From assembly GCA_036245805.1 (NCBI GenBank), contig BTRK01000004.1, positions 41,442,907 to 41,506,906 of the forward strand: a DNA stretch of 64,000 nucleotides, given 5' to 3'. This document shows, piece by piece, positions 9,741-21,383 of the stretch; the stretch's first letter is position 1; the number at the start of each line of letters is the position of its first letter. Source of the DNA: Pristionchus mayeri (lineage: Eukaryota; Nematoda; Chromadorea; Rhabditida; Neodiplogasteridae). The notes under the pieces were generated by a model, which searched no databases, was not told the origin of the DNA, and saw only the letters and a list, made by a program, of their open reading frames with translations. Made by a program: the position numbers and the translations under genes.

Positions 9741-10582
9741 TAGTATTTTTTCAAAAGGATGAATGAATACAATCATAACTGATCAATGCTGAGGCGCTTG
9801 TATGGTGCTTGCAGTAACTGAACTTGGAAAAAGTCAATTTAACAGTTCGATTGAAACTCACCTACAGTTATGTCACGCGATATGAAATCATCATGTCCAA
9901 AATGTGTCACTTTTAGAATTTCCAGATCCAATCGGTTTTCAGGGTGCAATCTTTTCACACGTCTTCAGCCTGCAGTGGAGAATCGTCGATTTGCTCACGA
10001 GCTCCCTCCAACCTATTGTGAATACGCTAATGAATGCATATTTGATTTTTTTAACTTTTCCTTCTGCGAACGACCACGACCGAAACTGGTTCATTTTGAT
10101 GCACTTGAGTAGTGCTTGCAGCGCCAATCTGCCGTGAAGCACTGTTTTTTTTGTTGTTGTATTGATTCCCACTTGTTTATAGCACGGTTAATCTCATTCT
10201 CGCTGCGGTAACAATGGCGTCATTATTCACATCAGGATTCATACTTCGAGGTTGTCTCACGTCGTTTGATGCATAAACTGATGAGGGAGGAGATAGGGAA
10301 GACTGTGAAGAGGATTGAGGTAAATGATGGGAGATTGTTTGGTTGACCATGGTTGAAGAACATTACCAGTGGAACAATTCGTTTTCGCTTATATCACGAG
10401 TCTCCCATAAAAACGTAGGAAAACAAGACCCTTTGACGACAAACATATTTTTTTGGTTTCCGATTTCCATGAAAAAAACATAAGATGATGATCAATTGAT
10501 AGCCAGTAAATAGATCATTCACTCTCAAATCGATGACAGTTGAATTGTAGTGTGTAATAGTAACATATGTCGAATAGGAGCT
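9741..10582. other. No gene seen
   Basis: AT-rich sequence without convincing exons. The 80-codon open frames near 9870-10170 overlap on both strands and lack splice or composition support. Confidence 0.4.
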
Positions 10583-11070
10583 TCATCCTGATCTCAACAA
10601 GATAGCCTCAACAATGGGCCGAATGAAATGATGAGCAATGATTAGCAACATTTCTCGAGCTTTTTCAGCGTCTTGATACCTTCCAAGATATCGAATAGTT
10701 GGTAGGAAATTGAGGATGGCTTTCCTTTGAGCTCTATCGAGTGCAATTGTCTCAATCTTGGCTAGCATTCCAACAAGCCATTGAATCTCCGATCTGCTGG
10801 CTTGTTTAATTGCCAGACGAGTGTGTTGAAGAATTTTATGCAGAAATTTCGAATGACAAGTCATACGTGTGCGCATTGCTACCACTCTGAACTAAGATGT
10901 ACCCATAGAATGAGTCGTTGAGTAGTCAAAATCTGATCATAGAGCAACATTTTTGATTACCGTTTTAGTTCAATAGCACGAGCTTCAGATCTCATGGCGT
11001 TTTTAATTTGTGTGATCAGCCACACTATTGAACATGAGATTGATATAATGATGTCTCTCAAATTCATCAT
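10583..11070 (-). CDS. Two-exon gene model, unknown helical protein, 137 residues
   Basis: Exon 1 (11070-10961) starts with two ATGs and ends AAACG|GTAATC. A 74-nt intron ends TTAGTTCAG. Exon 2 (10886-10583) continues in phase to a TGA. The protein starts with a hydrophobic segment (IIISISCSIVWLITQI, about residues 7-22), so a signal anchor is possible. It then has an alpha-helical, Leu/Ile/Arg-rich region with HKILQHTRLAIKQA, EIQWLVGMLAKIETIAL, LNFLPTIRYLGRYQDAEKAR and MLLIIAHHFIRPIVEAILL. The residue pattern is amphipathic and protein-like throughout, unlike nearby chance frames. An in-frame stop lies upstream of the ATG (TGA near 11122). I recognise no family. The start could be the third ATG (MRSEAR), which would drop the hydrophobic segment. 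Confidence 0.45.
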
Positions 11071-11199
11071 GTCCTCATCCGTTGCAATTGTGTGCAGTAA
11101 GCACGCAGAAAATACCAAATTGGTTCAGAATAGTTATCAATATGTCAGATTTACTCTAATCATGATCATTCACCCCTTTTTAGTACATTATACGTTCAA

Positions 11200-12630
11200 A
11201 ACATGCATTTTCGGTGAAGAAAACGCATGAAACAGACTTCATTAGATGAAGTACGGGTATTTTTTGCTCAGAGAACGCTCAAATACATCCGAGTCGGGCT
11301 CAAAATTGATCGCATAACACGTCAGTTTAGCTCAGACTACTCAGAAAAATGCATGCGGCTGAAATTGTGGTAGAACACACACACACACACTGCACCAGTA
11401 CGGCTCAAAATCTATGCAAAGCATGCCAGATCAGGCCAGATATTCCCATAATCATGTCAGATTTGTTCTGAACGTAGACAAGTGTGTAGAATACACTAAA
11501 ACCATTTTAGTGTAGAATACACTAAAACCATACATTTTCAGCAAAAATAGCACATGAAGCATACCATATTTGAGGAAATACGAGTATTTTGGTACAGAAT
11601 GCGCCCCAAAACACATGTCAATGTGGTTTAAAAAGGAGCACAAAAACATGTGGGGTTAGATTAGGCTATTCAGAAATACTCATATCGTCCGGTTTGCATG
11701 CAAAGTATGCACGATCAACTCAGAATTGTCTTAAACATGCCAAATTTGCTCAAAAATATGAATAGATCTGTAGTGCATAATATCCTCCAAAAATATGTGA
11801 ATTTGCCTAGAATGCACGCAAACTATGTTAGGATGACTCAAAATGCTTACAAGGCGTATCAGATCAGTTCAAAATTGTCAGAAACAAGTTCAATTTGCTC
11901 TGAATGTGTACAAATTTGCCTTTTTAGTGAAGAAAACAGTCAAGAATATACCATTTTCAGAAAAGATAACTGAAAGCACACCTAAAATTACGTTAGGATG
12001 ACTAAAATCATGCTACTGTTACTCTGAATGTGAACAAAGTATGCCTTTCTTGTTCAGAATGTACTCAAAAACATGTCATTTTCATGAAAGATATCGCAAA
12101 AGCGTGCCTTGTTAGGAGGAAATACGGGTATCTTGGCTCAGAATACTCTCAAAAACATGTGAGTGTGATTCAAAAAAGGATGGAATTGTGAGTAGAATGC
12201 ACATAAACTATGCTAGGATGGCTCATAAACATGCTAATGTCCATCTGAATGTGGACAAGTCTGTCAATGTTGTTCAGAATGTACTCAAAAACATGTCATT
12301 TTCATGAAAGATATCACAAAAGCATGCATTATTAGGAGGAAATACGGGTATCTTGACTCAGAATACGCTCAAAAACGTTGTTCAAAAAGTGATTGTTGTT
12401 CAAAAAGGAAGAAATTGTGAGTAGAATGCTCATAAACTATGCTAGGATGGCTCAAAAACATGCTAATATCCATCTGAATGTGGAGAAGTCTGCCAATGTT
12501 GTTCAGAATGTACTCAAAAACATGTCATTTTCATGAAAGATATTGCAAAAGCATGTCTGATTAGGAGGAAATACGGGTATCTTGGCTGAGAATACGCTCA
12601 AAAAAGACTGAAATTGCGAGTAGAATGTAT
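11200..12630 (+). repeat. Decayed tandem array, period about 220-230 bp
   Basis: The clearest units start with GTACTCAAAAACATGTCATT at 12061, 12281 and 12510 (spacing 220 and 229). Each contains AGGAGGAAATACGGGTATC and GAGTAGAATGC. Older units are recognisable from GTACGGGTAT or AATACGAGTAT at about 11251 and 11577. The words CTCAAAA, AACATG and CAGAAT recur throughout. An (AC)8 tract lies at 11375-11390. No coding role is apparent. Confidence 0.75.
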
Positions 12631-12761
12631 GCATATCATGTGAGTATGGTTTAAAATATGATGTTGTGGGTGATTAGTGTAATATTTTGTATAAAAGTGA
12701 TATCTCATCTGTCTATTTCGGAGGTCCTAGTTGTGAGTTTCCGAAAGAAAGAGTATTCGTA

Positions 12762-12829
12762 GGCATAGCCCAGTGGTAGAGCATCCTAATCATGATCTCA
12801 AAGTTGATGGTTCAATCCCTACTAGTGCC
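12762..12829 (+). pseudogene. tRNA-like relic, possibly tRNA-Met-derived
   Basis: GGCATAGCCCAGTGGTAGAG is a good acceptor/D-arm start. GGTTCAATCCC is a good T-loop. The 3' GTGCC can pair with the 5' GGCA. The anticodon region AATCATGATC would give CAT, but its stem does not pair properly. The internal stem defects suggest a pseudogene or the head of a tRNA-derived SINE. Confidence 0.45.
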
Positions 12830-12895
12830 ATTGCCCCCACTCCTCCGGTTTTCATTCATGTGTGTTATGAAATTGCGTCGTCTTTAGAGAGACCT

Positions 12896-13560
12896 GAGTC
12901 ATCTTTGTTAGAAGATGTGTAATGTACTGATTGAGTTGATATGTACTTGATTTCGTAAGAAGCAAGTGTCATGAGAACAAGGGTGATCTATATGAAATCT
13001 CTCTCTCGTGTTGTAAAGTATGTGTGGTCCAATGCAGCTAGCACCTATTTCTCTCGCACTCTCCTGCAATCTCTCTTTCAAGGTATGACCGATAGAATTG
13101 AATGGCCATGTATGGGCTTGTATTGATATAAAGAAGGCATAGCAAATGAGAGTTGTTCTTAAAAGGGAGGAGTTGCAATTCATTGCAATGTTGATGCTTC
13201 ATTGCCTATCTTCCTTCAAGGGTCTCTCCCCCACTCCTCTCACATGTAATAATGTCCTGTGCGTGGGAGATGACTTTGTGATCAGATAATTGAGTCATCA
13301 GCGAGTCTTTGTTAGAAAAAGATGTGTAATCTCTTGATTGACTTGATTTCGCAATATGTAAGTGATGAAAAGGAGGGAGAGAAGGGCATGTTGTAAAGTT
13401 CAAAGCAGCTGGCATGTACTTCTCTCACACTCTCCTGCAATCTCTCTTCCAAGGTGTGACCTATAGATCTGGATGACTATAAATGGGCATGAATTGATAT
13501 GGGGAAAAATGGTAATAGGTGTTCTTTAAAGGGTGGACGAACGGCAATTCAGAAAGATTT
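12896..13560. repeat. Direct duplication of a segment of about 280 bp
   Basis: Copy 1 is 12896-13190 and copy 2 is 13292-13560. Shared landmarks are GAGTCATC followed by TTTGTTAGA and GATGTGTAAT; GATTTCGCAA or GATTTCGTAA; and CTCTCCTGCAATCTCTCTT followed by CCAAGGTGTGACC or CAAGGTATGACC. No exon supported. Confidence 0.7.
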
Positions 13561-13744
13561 TCGGCATCCTCTCTCTCGTTATTGCGTGGGGTCTCTAGTA
13601 CAGCATGCCAAGAGTGCCCTCACCCCTGCACTCTCCTCAAACTACACAGTCGCTCGTCGATTCATAAATCTTTCTTAGGGAGGAGGCTGGGAGGACTGAG
13701 TGGAGAGAATGCAACTTGGGTGATCTGAGATAGATCAAAAGCGG

Positions 13745-13935
13745 GCTACCGTAATCCACGTGATCTACCAAGTGATCAATAGATTGGGCGAAATATCGAT
13801 TAGTTTCCGCACTTGCTACCGTATACCTGGCGGCTCCCGCACTAGATACCGTATGCCTGTTGGCTCCCGCGCTAGCTACCGTATACCGGGGAAGTGGTCA
13901 ACTTTGACCTACCGTATACCTGGTCAAATGTGATG
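13745..13935 (+). repeat. Short tandem repeat around CTACCGTATACC, unit about 30 bp
   Basis: CTACCGTATACCTGG, ATACCGTATGCCTGT, CTACCGTATACCGGG and CTACCGTATACCTGG occur in sequence, separated by GGCTCCCGCACTA-like linkers and a GGTCAA block. It abuts the truncated 3' end of the RTE at 13941, possibly replacing its normal tail. TACCGTAA-type words also occur in the 61461-62218 hairpin and in the palindrome spacer. Confidence 0.65.
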
Positions 13936-13940
13936 GTCAA

Positions 13941-16688
13941 TTGTTACCTGCTCATTCTACTCGCTTCCTATTGTATGGCGTCCAAACCGTAGTGGAACGG
14001 CTCCACTGCTCCAGTCCCATTTTCCTCACCTTGAGGGCCCAGCGCGCTTTCCTTTTCAATCCTTCCTCGATCCAATCCCTCAGCTTCGTGATCCCGCGCA
14101 CGCGTTCATTCCTCCAGCGATGTTTCAGCGTTACTCACAACATCTTCCTCTCCATCTTTCTTTTGGTAACACTCCGCCGCTCTTTCTCACTCGCACTCAG
14201 CGCCCAAACATAGCTTCCGTAGAGTACAGTAGCCGTGACGCAGCTCTCGAAGTCTCTTCTCCTGGTCTTGATGGGTAGAAGGCGGGAGGACAGCAGATGG
14301 GAAAGCTTGCTCCAGGCACCCTAGTCGAATCCTGTGCTCGAGAGTGATCAAGTGGCAGACTGATGTTCCCTCCGAGATAGGTGGCTGATTCAACGAAATC
14401 GAACTGTAGATTGTCGATAATGATTGAATTTCGGGTTGTTGTACAGGAGCTGAGTAGGTTGGTCTTATTTGAATTCACCTCGAGACCAACTCTACTGCAA
14501 GCGTCCATCAGCTTTTTCAGGATTCTCTCCATTTCCGGGCGAGACTTCGCAACAAGAGCTACGTCATCGGCGTATTCCAAGTGGCAAAAATTCCTTCCAT
14601 CAATTCGAATCCCGTCGTTCTCCCAGTCGATGTCATTCATGGCTGAGCGAAGCACTGAATTGAAGAGACGAGGGGAGAGGGTATCCCCTTGCCTGACTCC
14701 TCTTCGCACAGTGACTGGTACGAGTTCCTCGTTTACTCTGATGAGTGTAGAGGAAGACTCGTAGATTCGGCGCAGCAGGTGGACGAGGGTAGGATGGGCT
14801 CCGAACGAGTAGAGGGCTTGCCAATATGCGCTCCATTCCACGCAATCGAATGCTTTCTTGAAGTCGACGAATGCGAAATAGACCGGGTTACCGTATTCCG
14901 AGGTTCTTTCTGCGACCTGCTTGATGGAATGCAGGTTGTCGAGGGTGCTATACACGCTCCGGAAACCGGTTCGGGTGGACGACTCAGTCTCTTCGAGCAC
15001 CGCCTCGAGTCTTTTCAGAATCACCTTGGTCATGGTTTTCTGGGTTACGGTGAGCAACGAGGTGGGGCGGAAGTTTCCGACGTTGGTGGGATCTCCTTTC
15101 TTGTGCAGAAGAGTAACCACTGCTTCGGTCAAATCGCGTGGGACGGCTTCATCTTCTACCAGATAGTTGAGGAGAACAGCGATGATGGGGGCGAGGTGGT
15201 GTCGCGAGTGGAATAGCATATCAGGGAGAATGCCATCCGACCCGGGGGAGTGCCCACACTTGAGTAGAGACATCGCTTCGCTGACCTCATCGGGTAGGAA
15301 GGGCGGAAGAGGATCGGGTGGTTGAGGGGGATTGTGAGTGGGACCTGAACTGCGGGGGTGTAGAGATCCTCGAGGAAGCGCTGGACGGCTGTCTCCGTGG
15401 TTGCTTGAGAGAGAGCACCAGTGACAGGGTCGGGGACGAGGAGGCCCTTCTTTGAGGTGTGCAGACTCAGCATACGATGCTCCTTCCCATGGTTGCTGCT
15501 TGACGTGCTTGTGCCTCCTTTCGCTTCCTGATGTCATCGACGAGACTCGTCCGGGCAGATTTGCAGGCAACGGAGTAGGCTACAGTTCCTTGGGGATTGG
15601 ATTTCAATTGATGCCGCATCGCGAGGAGCTTCCTTGTTCCACTCGAGATCCAAGGCGGGGATTAGCGCTTCCTCCAACAGTTCATTGCCGCGGTCTCCGT
15701 GAAAGCCTTGACCATAGAGTAGGCATCGGCGGCAGAACTGGGTCTGGCAAGGGGCAGTGACGCGAGAAGGGATGCGTTGGCAGTAAAAAGCAGATCGATA
15801 GAAATCTAACCGCTCCCTGCATCTTTTCTGCCTCATCTTGCCAGGGAGGGAGAGGCAAATCCGGACAAGGCGATGGTCGGAGTCAAACTCAAACCGGCCA
15901 ATGACTCCGCAATTGACTACTCTCGCTGTGGTGGGCGCTGCAACGTAGTCAATTTGGTGGAATGAGGAGCCGTTGGGGGATCGCCATGTCCAGATTCAAC
16001 CGTGCCGTCTCTTGGGGAACGTGTTCTGGATGCGCAGTCTATTCCTCACGTAGAGCTCAGTGAAGCAGCGTCCGCGTGAGTTCGGTGAGGGAGAGGCGAA
16101 GTTACCAACAAATCTTTCATTGCCAGGTTCCCTCGCTACTCTACAGTTGAAATCACCGACTAGAACTGGCATAAGGCCTCTTGGCGCACTCTGCAGAGCG
16201 GTCTCAACCTGGTCTAGGAAGTCATCGTAAGCGTTGTCATCGTATGAAGACGTGGGGGCATACGCGCAGACCAGGAAGAGCCGTAGATCGGGGAGGAGGA
16301 GAGTGGCCAGACGAGGGGATAGGCCATTGAACACCGCTCCGCGCGCAAGGTGCGGTCGAAGCACGAATGCGACGCCATGGGAAGCAGTGGACCCGCCCGA
16401 GTGGTAGACTACAGTGCCTGAGGATGTAAGATTGAATGAGGCGCAACCCACAATCCTTGCTTCCTGCACTGCAATCACGTCCCACTTGATCTTGTCGAGG
16501 GCGAGTTCCATCTCCGCCTGCTTCTCCCTTGGACCGAGCGTCCTGGCGTTGATGGTGCCGATGTAGAAGTGGCGACCCATCGTAGTGGCGTACAACTCCC
16601 GCGTGCCAAACTCTTCTGGGAGAGGGACTCTGGGCGGGCGGAACCGGAGACGGGGAGACGAAATCGCACTCGACCGCTCGCCACACAC
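13941..16688 (-). mobile_element. Nearly full-length but frameshifted RTE-clade retrotransposon
   Basis: The minus strand encodes, in order, an AP-endonuclease (16688-15996: IGTINARTLG, DVIAVQEARI, VCAYAPTSS, VLVGDFNCR), interrupted by a stop at 15996-15998. Its end follows in another frame (SDHRLVRICLSLPGK). Then come a linker frame (15836-15534) and a reverse transcriptase (15570-14197) with LLHKKGDPTNVGNFRPTSLL, YFAFVDFKKAFDCVEW, VRQGDTLSPRLFNS, catalytic LEYADDVALVA and ATYLGGNI. A frameshift near 14310 moves the C-terminal region to other frames (HRIRLGCLEQAF). The last recognisable piece, RKARWALKVRK and VWTPYNRKR, ends at a stop near 13968 without the usual GRPxxRW block. At least three frame breaks make it a pseudogene. 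It differs clearly from the RTE at 3539. Confidence 0.85.
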
Positions 16689-16694
16689 TTGAGA

Positions 16695-17060
16695 ACCCAG
16701 AATGTAATATAATTAATGGAGTTCGAATGTTTAAATGAAACTGATCGCGAACGTCTTGGGAAACTAATAATAAGTATTTTCTTTTGGTATCAGTGGGGTT
16801 GAAACGATCGAATTTTTGAAAATCACCCTTGCATATTGTGAAGTGGGAGCATGAAATCGGCAAGACTAATTCGCAGTATTCATTTCACCACTTGTTGTCG
16901 TTCTCTCGCGATCCTGAAGGTTTCAAATTTTGAGGGTAGGGAGATTATCGCTGACAAAATATCTGCCACACATCTGCTTAGCCACTTCCCTATTAGAAGT
17001 GTTTGTGACACTTTCTTTAGTAACCTCAGTGTGAATACATTAGTTATTTTATTTTTTTCA
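16695..17060 (+). repeat. Dispersed repeat family A, copy 2
   Basis: It carries ATGTTTAAATGAAACTGATCG, TGAAAATCACCC, ATTGTGAAGTGGGAGCATGA, GACTAATTCGCAGTATTCATT and, further on, GCTTAGCCACTTCCCTAT followed by AGAAGTGTTTGTGACAC, in family order. Confidence 0.7.
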
Positions 17061-17484
17061 CGAGAAGCGCGGACGCATTGAAAAAGCAAAGTCGATGTAC
17101 ACAAGTGATCCTTTTGAAGCACAAAACACGGGGAAAGTGTACCGTGCAGGCGCTTCCTAACAATTCTCGACGAGTACGCCGGGAATCTATCAGCATTGCA
17201 ACTCTGCAATGGGCTGTGACTACAGAGCACAGCGTGTCAAAGCGAAGATTTTCTTTGTTTGGCCCGGCGCTCGGCTAATCTTGAAACATAACATTTTTGC
17301 TGAAATAAGCAATGAAAAGTTGATCCCAAATCGGTTAAAATCATATCATAGCTTCGCTTCAAAAAATAAATATGTATGTCTAAAACATTGCAGCTCTCAG
17401 GATCCCATGGTGCATCCCTATCATTACCATTTACATAGCATTACAATTTTGTTATACGCATTTTCTTAATTTTCACGCATAAAT
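17061..17484. other. No gene seen
   Basis: Mixed sequence between two repeats. No exon or element end could be supported. Confidence 0.35.
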
Positions 17485-17708
17485 CGAAAAAATTGGGAGC
17501 CCACAGCAATATGTACCCCAACGTATACACAAGTTTTTCATATCTACTTAAAGAGCTCAAGTTGTAACCTTTAGAATTTTTCAAAAATGTTGAAATATTT
17601 TGAGAAAATTCTAAAGGCTACAAATTGTAGAGCTCTTCACGTAGATATGTATTGTAAATGCTCTACTTATGTGGGGTTCCATATTGCTGTGCTTTCTCAA
17701 CTTTTTCG
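17485..17708. repeat. Imperfect hairpin, arms about 100 bp
   Basis: Left arm 17485-17582 pairs with 17603-17708. CGAAAAAATTGGGAGCCCA pairs with CTCAACTTTTTCG and neighbours, and ACCTTTAGAATTTT pairs with AAAATTCTAAAGG. The spacer is about 20 bp. Probably an old foldback MITE. No target duplication was recognised. Confidence 0.75.
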
Positions 17709-17864
17709 ATGTATGCATAAAAATTAGAAAACAAATGCATTAAACAAATTTTAAAGTTTATGCAAATTATTAAAAATGAAAGGGATGTACGTTGAATACA
17801 ATCCGGAGGGATGCCTAGCATTAAAAATATATATCTGATTTTTTTTAGGTAAGTCAAATTTATA

Positions 17865-18190
17865 ATAACGTAGATAAAATATTTCAGCGAAAATTAACGG
17901 AAACAATGTGGGACGCTCGTAATAAAAATTAGTTTTTTTTCCAATGGATACAGATCAAATTTATAATAATCACACAAAGATATGGGGAAGTGGTAACACA
18001 TGAAAGCGACGAAACTATTTCGGATTAGTAAGTTTACAATCTTTCACCAATATTTCCAATTTTTTTTCAAAATGTTGAAAGTGCAGAGAAGTTTGCTATC
18101 ACTCCAGAATTCCTGTCACACACCCTTAACTCTTCTGCTTAGCGACTTACCTATCTGAAGTGCTTGTGACACTTTTCTAGTTCAATGGTT
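17865..18190 (+). repeat. Dispersed repeat family A, copy 3
   Basis: AAATTTATAATAA, GGGGAAGTGGTAACACATGA, AAGCGACGAAACTATTTCGG, CTATCACTCCAGAATTCCTG and GAAGTGCTTGTGACAC occur in family order. Confidence 0.7.
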
Positions 18191-19494
18191 GCCGACATTT
18201 TAACAGGAGGAGTTTGTTTTGAGGAAGTTTCTGCGAATTTCCCTATACATAGGATTGGTGACAGGTTGATTTTCAGGTGTTTTAGCGCAAGAGTGAGATC
18301 GAAGTAGAGACTGGTATGCGAGGGTATCTAAAGGTGGTGTGGACACGCTCTATCTGGTATGGTAGTTCCGGGTAAGCAGTATTCACAATCGGAGAGGGCG
18401 GAGTTAATTGAAGTTGAAGCAAAATTAACGTTATTATTTATATCCAGCAACTAATGTATGGCGAGTTTTATTGCTTGCATGGCGAATAGCTGTTTCATCA
18501 ATTGTACTTCTTCTCTATCATTTGCTTTAGCTTCGATCAATCTGTAAATGTCATGAAAACACTATAAACAATATTTTGCTGTAGCAGCGGCGAATGGTCA
18601 TGCTATTTCAGCAGCTGCAGCAGACGAACTGACACTGCTGCAGATAGGATCGGATCAGTATCGACTAGGGATGGGTTCGCAAGAAATGACACTTTCCGTT
18701 CTGGGTTAGCTCTCTCCAATCAAACCGGTGAGAAAAACAAGTGGAATTGAACGATTCCCTGAAATAGTGCTTGTTTCGCATTGAAATCAAGTTTTTTTGT
18801 TCAATACTCTCATTAACGAAAGAATCACAAATAACAACTGGAAAAAGTATTGACGTCCCGTCAGTTATATGTTTTAATTACACTACATTACTGGAAAGAA
18901 TCCACACAATCAATATTTGTCGACTCAATATGAGCACATAGAAAAAATCCACAATACTTACTAGTAATACAAAAGTCTCGCCAATCCAGTCAGCCTGATC
19001 GGCATGAGAGTATGGTCTTAAATGCCATTTCTAGTTCATTACTCAAATCACAAGCATCATGGTCATCAGCCCATATCTTTCGAGAGGAGGTTAAGTCGCA
19101 GCCTGCTGCAGATTGTTGAAGCTACGATAGCGAAAAAAAATCAACAGTTATTATCGAGTTTCAGGTTCGGACATAACATCTGGGAATATTCGATATAATC
19201 GATTTGATTTCCAGATGCGGTCGAACAAATGTTCGGATTCGAGCTGCAATCTGATATTCGAAGTTTTCAGGAGAAAAAAGTACATCAACTGTCATTCGAA
19301 CAAACCGAAAATCGCCAACCATCTTCGAATAGACTTCCCATACTCCCCGACACGATCTGTAATAATAACATGAAAAAGATGCGCCGTCATCTCAAGTACC
19401 ATACCCTACTAAATGCCACAACCTCCCCGTAAAGTTTTCTTCGAGGTTCCCATTTTCAAACAGTCGGTTGTTTATGGTGGGGGTGAATGGTGGA
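18191..19494. other. Repeat family C fragment and unassigned DNA
   Basis: About 18585-18790 contains the family C signature: GCAGCTGCAG words, GGATCGGAT, TAGGGATGG, and a CCAATCAAACCGGTGAGAAA relative. The remainder, including an open 67-codon frame at 19229-19432, has no supported gene. Confidence 0.4.
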
Positions 19495-19965
19495 TATACG
19501 TTGCTGGTATCACATAATGCAAATAGATGTAGCACTTGTAAAATAAGAAAATGATCTGCGCTACAGGTTATGATTCGGTACAATCCCTTTCAGATATCTC
19601 TCCTTCTGCTCCCTTCTCTGCTTTCTAGTTACGTCCAGAATTCTGCAGTCACCATCGGAGAGCCAAATTGATTATATTGTAGTGCAACTATTTCAACGAA
19701 TCAGATTGAGCTCTGATGGATGCAGACATATTTTTTGGCTTATGTGGTGGAATCATCAATTTTCCGAAAATCACCCACGGATATGGTGAAGTTGGAACAT
19801 GAAAGCGATGAGACCATTTTGCAATATTTATTTCACAATATTCCACCGTTATTGGATTTTTTTAAGAATTTAAAATGCAGATAATTTGACTTTCACTCGC
19901 AGAATGCCTGCCACGCACCCGGCACTCTTGTGCTCAGCCACTTCCTTATGAGCCCGCTTGCGTAA
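19495..19965 (+). repeat. Dispersed repeat family A, copy 4
   Basis: GGTATCACATAATGC, GTAGCACTTGTAAAAT, AGTTACGTCCAG, GGTGAAGTTGGAACATGAAA, GCGATGAGACCATTTTGC, TTTCACTCGCAGAATGCCTG and GCTCAGCCACTTCCTTAT occur in order. This is one of the longest copies. Confidence 0.75.
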
Positions 19966-20052
19966 GAATCGGACAAATATGAGTAGATTTGGCACAGGTT
20001 CAAAAAGGTCGAACCGCTGAAACTTTGCAATTTGGGGTTATCGTCTTTTTAC

Positions 20053-20243
20053 ACGTCATGTATGGACATTTAACCGCGCTCTCTGCACAAAGAGTGACGA
20101 ATGAGGATATGTTTCACTCTCAAATGTACTCTCCACGTCCTTTGCCTGGCAATAATTAGATCGGAGGTATAGATCAGAGTGAAACATATCCTAATTTGCC
20201 ACTCTTTGTGCAGAGAGCGCAGTGAAATGTCCATAAATGACGT
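20053..20243. repeat. Hairpin with 68-bp arms
   Basis: 20053-20120 and 20176-20243 are reverse complements with few mismatches. CGCTCTCTGCACAAAGAGTG pairs with CACTCTTTGTGCAGAGAGCG. The loop is 55 bp. This is a foldback MITE-like structure. The sequence just before it (ATGAGCCCGCTTGCGTAAGA, from 19949) resembles the ends of the 34993-36482 foldback. Confidence 0.85.
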
Positions 20244-20825
20244 AGAAAAAGAGATGTAACATAAAAACGCGGAACTCAAACCTCTTACCCTGTATACGAA
20301 AAATGACCATCGACACAAGACGCATCTCCCTGTGTAGTTCACGTTTTTGGTTTCTGCCTTATATTCGAGAACCATGTTTTCCAAATTTTACCATAAAACA
20401 ACATATGTTAATTTAGTGTTAACAGAGTCGTAGGTATCTTATTTTACTACTGTGAAAATTTCAAGTTGATTCCTCAATCGGTTGTTGAGTAATGAACGTA
20501 AAGGTATATGCAGCCTACGTGCAGACTGGCTTAATCGATCGAGTTGGAGCAAAATGAAGTTGACCTCGATGATCAGCACCTTCGAGAACCCCTTTCCAGA
20601 AATTTTCGAAAAATCGATGTGCCAGGTCCGTTAGGTCATTGCTCGATTCTAACGCGACCGCCGTCATATAAACCTCTCGAATCTGTGTGATCTCGAATCG
20701 TGAAACCGACATGTTACAGTTCCTAAGTATTTCGTTTCTGTGCTTTGGCTATCAGACAGTTGCAAAAAAAATTGTTGAAGATCATCAAACACATAATATG
20801 GATGACATGCAATATCTTATTACTT

Positions 20826-20915
20826 TTAAAGGAGGAGTAAAGACAAACGCGAACCCGCTCGAAATATGTTTCAATTAGAGGAGAACTCTGGATTTTGCCT
20901 TTATTCCTTCTTTAA
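20826..20915. mobile_element. 90-bp MITE of the TTAAAGG-ended group
   Basis: It starts TTAAAGGAGGAGTAAAG and ends CCTTTATTCCTTCTTTAA. The interior has GAAATATGTTTCAATTAG, shared with 34426-34679 and 57161-57230. Confidence 0.65.
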
Positions 20916-21119
20916 ATAATAAGATATTCCATTTCTTAATTGCCGAGAAGCTCATCTGGCAGTGTGTAATAGGGAACGAATGCTGATCGTATCGACGTTC
21001 ACGGTGAGAATTGTGTTTCGTTATATCCTAGATTGAGAAAGTATGGTTAGACACTGCAAGCTCCGCCCACTCGGCTCTGACACTTTCCCCATCGAAAGCG
21101 AGATCAGGGGGGCACAGGC

Positions 21120-21383
21120 TTCATTCGAAACCAAATCACTAGCTCAAAAATGAATTTGGAAGCTCTTTTCATCCTCAATTGAATGAGCCTCCGTGACCCT
21201 GGAAAATCCATCTCTAAGTAGGTCAGCATACAAGTTTTATAGAGCGACTTAGCCTAGAAAACTATAAAACTCGTATGCTGACCTACTGAGAAAAGGATTT
21301 TCCAGGGTCACGGAGGCTCATTCGAAAGAGGATGAAAAAAGCTTCCAAATTCACTTTTGAACGAATGATTTGGTTGCGAACTC
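21120..21383. repeat. Hairpin with arms of about 123 bp
   Basis: 21120-21242 pairs with 21262-21383. AGCCTCCGTGACCCTGGAAA pairs with the stretch containing CAGGGTCACGGAGGCTC, and TAGGTCAGCATAC pairs with GTATGCTGACCTA. The loop is 19 bp. A foldback, non-coding. Confidence 0.85.

Noticed and set aside
14381..15216. Plus-strand frames of 127 and 175 codons
   Set aside because: Antisense shadows of the RTE reverse transcriptase.
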